Source: an uncultured Muribaculaceae bacterium (GTDB taxonomy: Bacteria > Bacteroidota > Bacteroidia > Bacteroidales > Muribaculaceae). From it: a stretch of 38,021 bases of DNA. Positions within the stretch are counted from its first letter, which is position 1. Every line of letters starts with the position of its first letter. Position numbers and translations under genes: made by a program. The DNA lies in NCBI GenBank assembly GCA_947525975.1, contig CANNVE010000024.1, forward strand, positions 1-38,021. Direction: 5' to 3'. Below are positions 32,665-38,021 of the stretch, in pieces. The notes under the pieces were generated by a model. It saw nothing but the letters and a program-made list of their open reading frames with translations, ran no database searches and was not told the origin of the DNA.

Positions 32665-33699
32665 CTATGATTTACGATTGTTTAATTCTTTTTCGATGGA
32701 GTCAACCCTGTCGAAGAGGTCGCCGAGGCGCTTGAGGCGCACTGTCTGCTTGGCGAATTCCATGACCGGGATGCCCGGCGTGCCGAGCAGTTTGTCGCCG
32801 GGTTTGGTGCCTCGGTTGATGCCGCACTGCGCTCCGAGCTGGGTGCCGTCGGCGACGGTGATGTGGCCGGCTATGCCCACCTGTCCGCCGATCATGCACT
32901 GCTTTCCAATCTTGGCCGATCCGGCCACACCGCCCTGGGCTGCCATGGCGGTGTTCTCTCCGATCTCCACGTTGTGGGCTATCTGTATCAGGTTGTCGAG
33001 CTTGACGCCGTTGGCTATGCGGGTGGCTCCCATCACAGAGCGGTCGATGGCTGTGTTGGCGCCGATCTCCACGTTGTCGCCGATCTCGACGATGCCCAGC
33101 TGGGGTATCTTCTCAAATGATCCGTCGGGCTGCGGAGCGAATCCGAATCCGTCAGCGCCGATGACAGCGCCCGAGTGTATTATGCAGTTTTTCCCGATCT
33201 TGCATCCGTGGTAAATCTTGGCGCCCGGATAGATGATGGTGCCTTCGCCTATCTGGCAGTTGTGGCCGATGTAGGCTTGCGGATATATCTTCACTCCTTT
33301 GCCAAGGCCGCAGCCGGCTCCTATGTAGGCGAATGCTCCGACGTAGGCTTCTTCGGGGATTTCGACACCCTCGGCCACGTATGAGGGCTGCTCGACGCCT
33401 GTGGGCACCTGGGCCATGGCCTGCTCATATATCTGCAGCAGGCGCGCGACAGTGTCATAAGGGTTGTCGACACGTATGAGAGTGGCGCTCACGGGCCTCT
33501 CGGCCGCGAAATCCTTGCTTACGAGCACTATCGATGACTTGGTATCATATATATAGTGGGTGTATTTGGGGTTGGCGAGGAACGATATCGCGCCGGGCTT
33601 GCCCTCTTCGATCTTGGCGAATGTGTTGACGGCGACATTTCCGTCGCCTTCGACAACACCATTGACCAAGGCTGCTATGCTATTTGCGGTAAATTCCAT
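32665..33699 (-). CDS. lpxD: UDP-3-O-acylglucosamine N-acyltransferase
   Basis: The 344-residue product is LpxD, which adds the second acyl chain in lipid A synthesis. The N-terminal UDP-binding domain (about 1-105) precedes a long hexapeptide-repeat beta-helix (about 107-310). His242 in IQIAHN is the catalytic histidine. A C-terminal coiled helix ends in EKELNNRKS. It is the first of three genes in the order lpxD - lpxC/fabZ - lpxA. Confidence 0.97.
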   Translation of the reverse strand: MEFTANSIAALVNGVVEGDGNVAVNTFAKIEEGKPGAISFLANPKYTHYIYDTKSSIVLVSKDFAAERPVSATLIRVDNPYDTVARLLQIYEQAMAQVPTGVEQPSYVAEGVEIPEEAYVGAFAYIGAGCGLGKGVKIYPQAYIGHNCQIGEGTIIYPGAKIYHGCKIGKNCIIHSGAVIGADGFGFAPQPDGSFEKIPQLGIVEIGDNVEIGANTAIDRSVMGATRIANGVKLDNLIQIAHNVEIGENTAMAAQGGVAGSAKIGKQCMIGGQVGIAGHITVADGTQLGAQCGINRGTKPGDKLLGTPGIPVMEFAKQTVRLKRLGDLFDRVDSIEKELNNRKS

Positions 33700-33785
33700 C
33701 TTTTGTTCAGACTATAAAAAGGCCTATTTAAAAATGTTTTGCAAAGTTGGCAAAAAATTTTCAAATAAGAAATATAAAAGACAAT

Positions 33786-33820
33786 AAAAAGCGGCGAAAA
33801 AGTCCTTTTCGCCGCTTTTT
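33786..33820 (-). terminator. intrinsic terminator of the cvfB-like gene
   Basis: A perfect 15-base stem (33786-33800 with 33806-33820) with a five-base loop has A-run and T-run ends, so it works on both strands. It lies 24 bases beyond the CvfB-like stop on the minus strand. Confidence 0.9.
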
Positions 33821-33843
33821 GTTGTCTTTTCGTGGATTTGGCC

Positions 33844-34686
33844 TCAATTTCTGACCATAAAGATGCCGTCCTCGCCCAAAGCGATGAGCCGGTCCTTATA
33901 CAGCTTTCCCACGGCCTTCTTGAAGTCGCGCTTTGAGCATTGCAGCAGGCCGCTGATGGCCTCGGGAGCCGACTTGTCGGTCAGGGGCAGGAAGCCTTCG
34001 GGGCTTTGCCTCAGCTTTTCGAGTATCTCGTCAGAGAGGCTTGATGTGCGTGCTCTGGCGCGGTCGGTCACCGACAGGTCTATTTTCCCGTCTTCGCGCA
34101 CCCTTTTCACGTAGGCCGTGATTTTCTCCTCGAGTGTCAGCGGGCGGTAAACCTCATTGGCGTATATCATGCCCCAGTGCAGGTTGTCGACTATGCATTT
34201 ATATCCGATATCGGTGTGCTTTACCAGCAGCGCCTCCACCTTTTGGCCGGTCTTGTAGTCGGGGACTACGTTGCCTACGTGCTTTTCGATCTTTCCTGAC
34301 GCCACCACTCTCTTGGTGGTGTGGTCGAGGTAGACGTAGACGAGGTATATGCCGCCTTCCCGCATTCGGTCGCGCTGCTCGCTGAATGGCACCAGCAGCT
34401 GCTTGGCCTCGAGACCCCAGTCGAGAAACGCTCCTACGCTGTTGGTCTCGGCCACTTGCAGGAACGCGAAGTCGCCCACTTGCGCGTAGGGCTTTTCGGT
34501 AGTGGCGATGAGGCGGTCCTCTGAGTCGGTGTACACGAATGCTGTGACTTCATCGCCGGGCTTTGGGTCAGAGTCGAAAAATTTGGCCGGCATAAGTATC
34601 TCGATGTCGTCGCCTGCGTCGAGATAAGCGCCGAAGTCGACTACGCGACTCACTTTAAGCGTATTGTATTGTCCTATTTTAAGCAT
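33844..34686 (-). CDS. CvfB-like S1-domain RNA-binding protein
   Basis: The 280-residue product matches the CvfB/YitL family. Three S1-like units lie in tandem (about residues 1-60, 65-135 and 145-210). Each has a GAYLDAG- or GAFLDWG-type loop or a related strand. A C-terminal winged-helix part (about 215-280) includes ALGEDGIFMV. Members bind RNA and affect virulence or global expression in Gram-positive bacteria. The job in Bacteroidales is unknown. It lies 64 bases after rsmG on the same strand, so the two may share a transcript. Confidence 0.9.
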   Translation of the reverse strand: MLKIGQYNTLKVSRVVDFGAYLDAGDDIEILMPAKFFDSDPKPGDEVTAFVYTDSEDRLIATTEKPYAQVGDFAFLQVAETNSVGAFLDWGLEAKQLLVPFSEQRDRMREGGIYLVYVYLDHTTKRVVASGKIEKHVGNVVPDYKTGQKVEALLVKHTDIGYKCIVDNLHWGMIYANEVYRPLTLEEKITAYVKRVREDGKIDLSVTDRARARTSSLSDEILEKLRQSPEGFLPLTDKSAPEAISGLLQCSKRDFKKAVGKLYKDRLIALGEDGIFMVRN

Positions 34687-34750
34687 GGTTTTGTAGTTTT
34701 AATTGAATAACGCACGGACGCGCATATCTGTTCGGCATGGTATGGCCTTG

Positions 34751-35380
34751 TCAGAAGGGGACGTAGACGAGCGCCTTCTCCTGGAAGTGTGGCTCCGGCA
34801 TGATCTCCGGAAGCGGAATCTCCACGATCTGCTGCCTGATGCCCTTCGACTCCTCTGCGAGGTCGCCGCCCTTTAGGCACACAAGCCCGGGCCTGTAGAG
34901 GTTTTTACCCTTGGCCGCCGTGGCGACGTTTTTTCTGATCAGCGGCACGAGCCCGTTTAGTGGCATCACGGCGCGGCTCACCACATAGTCATATCGGTCG
35001 CGGCACTCGGCTATGTCGCCATGCTGGAATGTCACATTGTCGAGGCCTATGGCCGACGCGATTTCTGACGCCACCTTGATTTTCTTGCCGATGCGGTCGA
35101 TCAGGTGGAATCGGCATCCGGGATAGAAAATGGCCAGCGGTATGCCCGGAAATCCTCCTCCGGTGCCCATGTCGAGCATCGACGTGCCATCTGCGAGCTC
35201 TCCTAAAAAACGCGCTATCGCCAGGGAGTGCAGCACGTGGTTGGGATAGAGATTGCCTATGTCCTTTCGCGAAATGACGTTGATCTTCGAGTTCCAGTCA
35301 GCGTATAGGCCGGCCAAAGCGGCGTATTGCTCAAGCTGGGTCTCGGTCAGCTGCGGAAAATAGTGTTTTATGCGGTCCAT
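34751..35380 (-). CDS. rsmG: 16S rRNA (guanine-527-N7)-methyltransferase
   Basis: The product is 209 residues from the ATG at 35380. The open frame reaches 60 bases further upstream. The nearer start is chosen because a TACCTTTG promoter box lies at 35406-35413, inside the longer version, and because DRIKHYFPQLTETQ is the expected N-terminus. The enzyme methylates G527 of 16S rRNA in the 30S subunit. The S-adenosylmethionine motif DMGTGGGFPGIPLAI starts at residue 70, and Asp95 in FHLIDR follows. It is probably the first gene of a pair with the CvfB-like gene. Confidence 0.95.
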   Translation of the reverse strand: MDRIKHYFPQLTETQLEQYAALAGLYADWNSKINVISRKDIGNLYPNHVLHSLAIARFLGELADGTSMLDMGTGGGFPGIPLAIFYPGCRFHLIDRIGKKIKVASEIASAIGLDNVTFQHGDIAECRDRYDYVVSRAVMPLNGLVPLIRKNVATAAKGKNLYRPGLVCLKGGDLAEESKGIRQQIVEIPLPEIMPEPHFQEKALVYVPF

Positions 35381-35405
35381 GTTGTAAATATGAAGATATG
35401 CTTCG

Positions 35406-35413
35406 CAAAGGTA
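35406..35413 (-). promoter_or_regulatory. Bacteroidetes -7 box for rsmG
   Basis: The minus strand reads TACCTTTG, matching TAnnTTTG, 25 bases before the chosen rsmG start. This placement supports the shorter start. A TTTG further upstream is a few bases beyond ideal -33 spacing. Confidence 0.55.
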
Positions 35414-35518
35414 CGCAAAAAAAGCATCATATCCTCTCAAAACCTCAAAAATATGGAAATGTGTCGATTTTGCCTGCTCTGGAAAGAAAGCCGATGCGAG
35501 AAAAAAGAATGGAAATGT

Positions 35519-35549
35519 TTTGTGGTGTGGCGGAAAATCACTAACTTTG
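35519..35549 (+). promoter_or_regulatory. Bacteroidetes promoter for rplY
   Basis: TTTG at 35519-35522 and TAACTTTG at 35542-35549 are 19 bases apart, an excellent match to the Bacteroidetes consensus. Transcription should start near 35556, leaving a leader of about 78 bases. Confidence 0.8.
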
Positions 35550-35580
35550 CGGTGCTTTTTAGCATCCCCGTGTGATGGGA

Positions 35581-35601
35581 AATTAAGGAGCGAACTTAAT
35601 T
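35581..35601 (+). promoter_or_regulatory. leader hairpin of rplY
   Basis: AATTAAG (35581-35587) pairs perfectly with CTTAATT (35595-35601) around a seven-base loop, followed by TTT. It lies in the untranslated leader, about 32 bases before the start codon. It may regulate the ribosomal protein gene, for example by feedback, or simply stabilise the mRNA. Confidence 0.35.
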
Positions 35602-35633
35602 TTTAGTAACACAATCAATTACCACTTCAACAG

Positions 35634-36281
35634 ATGAAGACATTCAAACTCCATGCCGAGGCTCGCACCGAGCTTGGCAAGAAAGCCACCAAGGCTCTGC
35701 GCGCAGCAGGCATGATCCCCGTAGTTCTCAACGGCGGCGAAGCCGTGACCCTTCCCTACGAAGGCACCCTCCTCCCCGGCCAGAAAATCGTAGAAATCGG
35801 CGACGGCAAAGGCCTCATCACCACTGACCTCGCTGTGACACAGGAGGCTGTGCGCAAGCTCATCTACACCCCCGACATCTTCGCCATCGAGCTCGACTTT
35901 GACGGCACCACCCGCATGGCTGTCATCAAGGACATCCAGTTCCAGGCAGTAAAGGATACCATCCTCCACATCGACCTTCTCGAAGTAAGCGAGAAGAAGC
36001 CCGTAGTGATCGACATCCCCGTCAAGATCGAAGGCCACGCCGAGGGCGTGAAGGCCGGCGGTAAGCTCACCCTCTCTATGAAGAAGGTGAAGGTTAAGGC
36101 CGTCTACACTCAGGTGCCCGAGCGCGTCATCGTAAATGTCGACACCCTCGGCCTTGGCAAGACCCTCAAGATCGGTGACCTGCACTACGACGAATTCGAG
36201 CTCGTAAACGCAAAGAACGCCGTTGTCTGCGCCGTTCAGCTCACCCGCGCCGCTCGTGGCGCGCAGGCTGCCGAGAAGTAA
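35634..36281 (+). CDS. rplY: 50S ribosomal protein L25/general stress protein Ctc
   Basis: The 215-residue product is the long (Ctc/TL5-type) form of ribosomal protein L25, which binds 5S rRNA. The N-terminal L25 domain (about 1-92) opens with KLHAEARTELGKKATKALRAAGMIPVVLNGG. The C-terminal TL5-like domain (about 95-195) has VDLLEVSEKKPV-type strands and ends with TRAARGAQAAEK. It has a strong promoter, a structured leader and a strong terminator. The order rplY - pth - S4 gene is common in Bacteroidales. Confidence 0.95.
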   Translation: MKTFKLHAEARTELGKKATKALRAAGMIPVVLNGGEAVTLPYEGTLLPGQKIVEIGDGKGLITTDLAVTQEAVRKLIYTPDIFAIELDFDGTTRMAVIKDIQFQAVKDTILHIDLLEVSEKKPVVIDIPVKIEGHAEGVKAGGKLTLSMKKVKVKAVYTQVPERVIVNVDTLGLGKTLKIGDLHYDEFELVNAKNAVVCAVQLTRAARGAQAAEK

Positions 36282-36308
36282 TCGGCCCTTGGCGGCACAA
36301 AGAAATCC

Positions 36309-36346
36309 AAAGCCGGCCGGCCCGCATGCGAGCCGGCCGGCTTTTT
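36309..36346 (+). terminator. intrinsic terminator of rplY
   Basis: AAAGCCGGCCGGC pairs with GCCGGCCGGCTTT around a 10-base loop and is followed by T residues. It lies 28 bases after the rplY stop. Confidence 0.9.
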
Positions 36347-36438
36347 CAGATTGACATATAGAAATTGACATCAGACGGCGGCCATGCGGAGGCTCGATAA
36401 GAAGCGCCACAGAAAGCCGTCGCTCTTTCACACAGCAT

Positions 36439-37002
36439 ATGAAGCATTTGATTGTCGGGCTCGGGAATATAGGCTCTGAATACCAAGGCACAAGGCATAA
36501 CATCGGCTTTATGATAGCCGACGCTGTGGCCGAGGCCGCCGGGCTGCAATTCTCCACCGAAAGATACGGAGATGTGGCCAGGGGCCGCATCAAAAATCAG
36601 CAAGTGGTCATCCTCAAGCCCTCAACATACATGAACCTCAGCGGCAATGCCGTGCGGTATTGGAAAGACAAGGAAGGGGTGGACATAGCCGACATCCTCG
36701 TGCTCGTCGACGACATTGCCCTCCCTTTCGGCGCGATACGCCTGAAGCCATCAGGATCTGACGCAGGCCACAATGGACTCAAAAACATAGCCCAGATGCT
36801 CGGCTCGCAGGCCTATCCCCGCTTGCGCTTCGGCATTGGCAACGACTTCCCCAGAGGATGCCAGATCGACTATGTGCTCGGCCACTTCACCCTTGACCAG
36901 CGCCAGATGCTGCCAACGCGCATAGGGGTAGCCGCCGACGCGGTAAAAGACTGCGTGCTCGCCGGGCTGCAGACAGCCATGTGCTCCTACAACAACAAAT
37001 GA
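36439..37002 (+). CDS. pth: peptidyl-tRNA hydrolase
   Basis: The 187-residue product cleaves peptidyl-tRNA released from stalled ribosomes so that tRNA can be reused. Conserved residues are Asn10 and His20 (GLGNIGSEYQGTRHN), Asn66 in YMNLSG, Asp91 in LVDDIALPFG and Asn112 in GHNGL. His20 and Asp91 form the catalytic pair. The length is standard. The S4-domain gene follows after 10 bases, so the two form an operon. Confidence 0.97.
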   Translation: MKHLIVGLGNIGSEYQGTRHNIGFMIADAVAEAAGLQFSTERYGDVARGRIKNQQVVILKPSTYMNLSGNAVRYWKDKEGVDIADILVLVDDIALPFGAIRLKPSGSDAGHNGLKNIAQMLGSQAYPRLRFGIGNDFPRGCQIDYVLGHFTLDQRQMLPTRIGVAADAVKDCVLAGLQTAMCSYNNK

Positions 37003-37012
37003 CACCCTCACC

Positions 37013-37459
37013 ATGGCCGCAGAAGAGAGAATAGACAAATGGATGTGGGCGATGCGCCTCTTCAAGACCCGCACCATAGCCACAGAGGCGTGCAAGAAAG
37101 GGCGCGTCACCATAAAGCAAGGAGGCACAGAGATGGTGGCCAAGCCATCGCGCACCATAAAAGTTGGAGATGTGATCGACGTGAAAAAGCCTCCGGTGAC
37201 CTACACATTCAAGGTGTTGGCCCTGTCGGAAAACCGGCTCGGCGCCAAGCTCGTGCCAAACTACCTTGAAAACCTCACTCCAAAAGAGCAGTACGACCTG
37301 CTCGACGTAGTGCGCATATCCGGATTCATCGACCGCCGTAAAGGCCTCGGGCGCCCCACAAAGCGCGAAGGCCGCGACCTCGCCAGCTTCACCGCCGAAA
37401 CATACGAAGGAGGCTGGGACCTGGACTTCGACGATTTTGACGATGACGACGACCTGTAG
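37013..37459 (+). CDS. hslR: S4-domain RNA-binding protein (Hsp15 family)
   Basis: The 148-residue product matches the Hsp15-like S4-domain family. The S4 domain covers about residues 6-65, beginning RIDKWMWAMRLFKTRTIA. Hsp15 binds stalled 50S subunits carrying nascent chains. The C-terminal extension has a basic patch (RRKGLGRPTKREGRD) and an unusually acidic end DFDDFDDDDDL. It is directly downstream of pth. The symbol follows the family; function in this organism is inferred. Confidence 0.88.
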   Translation: MAAEERIDKWMWAMRLFKTRTIATEACKKGRVTIKQGGTEMVAKPSRTIKVGDVIDVKKPPVTYTFKVLALSENRLGAKLVPNYLENLTPKEQYDLLDVVRISGFIDRRKGLGRPTKREGRDLASFTAETYEGGWDLDFDDFDDDDDL

Positions 37460-37506
37460 CCGCCGCACACCGATTCTAACGATTTAATACCAATAAAATT
37501 TATATT

Positions 37507-38021
37507 ATGGCTTTGATAATGCCACTCCGCGGGAAAGACCCCGTGATAGGTGAAGGATGCTTCCTCGCCGAGAACGCCACCGTGGTTGGCGACGTAGAGA
37601 TGGGACGCGACTGCAGCGTCTGGTTCAACGCGGTGCTTCGCGGCGACGTAAACAGCATACGCATCGGCAACTGCGTCAACATACAAGACGGGTCAGTGCT
37701 CCACACCCTCTTCAAGAAATCCACAATCGAGATCGGAGACTGGGTCTCGATCGGCCACAACGTCACAATCCACGGCGCCAAGATCCATGACTACGCCCTG
37801 ATAGGCATGGGAGCCGTGGTCATGGACGACGCCGAAGTAGGTGAGGGCGCCATCGTGTCAGCCGGAGCCGTGGTGCTCTCGCGCACAAAGATCGGCCCCA
37901 ACGAAATTTGGGGAGGCGTGCCCGCCAAATTCCTGAAAATGGTAGACCCCGCCCAAAGCCGCGAAATCAACCAAAAAATCGCCCACAACTACCTCCTCTA
38001 CTCCCGCTGGTACACCCACCC
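37507..38021 (+). CDS. gamma-carbonic-anhydrase-like protein (3' end outside window)
   Basis: The frame is open from the ATG at 37507 to the window end, 171 whole codons. Hexapeptide repeats of a left-handed beta-helix run through VWFNAVLRGDVNSIRIGN and later IGDWVSIGHNVTIHG. The expected zinc ligands are a histidine in DGSVLH and two in GHNVTIH, as in gamma-class carbonic anhydrases and YrdA-like proteins. The tail IWGGVPAKFLK is typical of the family. Enzyme activity is not certain, since many members are poorly active. It lies 47 bases after hslR, possibly the same operon. Confidence 0.92.
   Translation, partial: MALIMPLRGKDPVIGEGCFLAENATVVGDVEMGRDCSVWFNAVLRGDVNSIRIGNCVNIQDGSVLHTLFKKSTIEIGDWVSIGHNVTIHGAKIHDYALIGMGAVVMDDAEVGEGAIVSAGAVVLSRTKIGPNEIWGGVPAKFLKMVDPAQSREINQKIAHNYLLYSRWYTH

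Noticed and set aside
35619-36593. 324-codon minus-strand open frame over rplY and the start of pth
   Set aside because: Both plus-strand genes are clear families with motifs, promoter and terminator. The minus-strand frame has no start signal or family and is a shadow.
37420-37459. GAC/GAT repeat at the end of hslR
   Set aside because: It reads as an acidic Asp tail of the protein and is too short and irregular to be a satellite or regulatory repeat.
1-38021. CRISPR arrays, tRNA genes, insertion sequences and integrase
   Set aside because: No regularly spaced direct repeats, no tRNA-like cloverleaf with TTC-loop and no transposase or integrase motifs were noticed by eye. A tRNAscan and IS search would settle this.

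Overview
The window looks like a contig from a Bacteroidales bacterium, most likely of the Muribaculaceae/Bacteroidaceae type. The basis is a fused LpxC-FabZ gene, several Bacteroidetes promoter boxes (TAnnTTTG at -7, some with TTTG near -33), few Shine-Dalgarno sites, and best-recognised protein families typical of gut Bacteroidales. The genus is inferred from general resemblance only.

Region 1 (1-16092, + strand) is a fragment of a phage or prophage. Nearly all of it is one open reading frame of more than 5,138 codons that is still open at the first base of the window, so its true start lies upstream. It encodes a polyvalent protein of the kind thought to enter the host with phage DNA. In order it carries a DdrB/ParB-like domain, a Barnase-EndoU-ColicinE5/RelE-like (PBECR) toxin-like domain, an inorganic-pyrophosphatase-like domain, a second PBECR-like domain, several unnamed conserved blocks, an adenine DNA methyltransferase, a SNF2-like helicase, two zincin-like protease motifs and a long C-terminal region. 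A portal protein gene follows but stops after its N-terminal quarter, where the sequence abruptly becomes AT-rich.

Region 2 (about 16093-17260) is AT-rich. It holds a secreted coiled-coil protein of unknown function (-) and two overlapping small membrane protein genes (+).

Region 3 (17286-25458) holds host accessory and metabolic genes: a secreted protein of unknown function, a DHH-phosphoesterase-like protein, a flavin-reductase-like protein, a PepSY-like periplasmic protein, a GH127 beta-L-arabinofuranosidase-like enzyme, elongation factor P, an MFS transporter, and a secreted metallophosphoesterase.

Region 4 (25607-35380, all -) is core chromosome: malate dehydrogenase, phosphoglucomutase/phosphomannomutase, CdsA, a DUF695 protein, RNase P RNA, the lipid A cluster lpxD - lpxC/fabZ - lpxA, a CvfB-like S1 protein and RsmG. 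Region 5 (35634-38021, +) is the conserved order rplY (L25/Ctc) - pth - S4-domain protein, then a gamma-carbonic-anhydrase-like gene cut by the window end.

The most unusual part is the giant phage gene. Three of its low-complexity linkers coincide with intact short reading frames in the same alternative frame, and those frames look more protein-like than the linkers. Its two toxin-like cassettes are AT-rich and end in near-identical linkers. No tRNA, CRISPR array, IS element or integrase was recognised. Apart from the RNase P RNA segment, no gene-free stretch exceeds about 160 bases.
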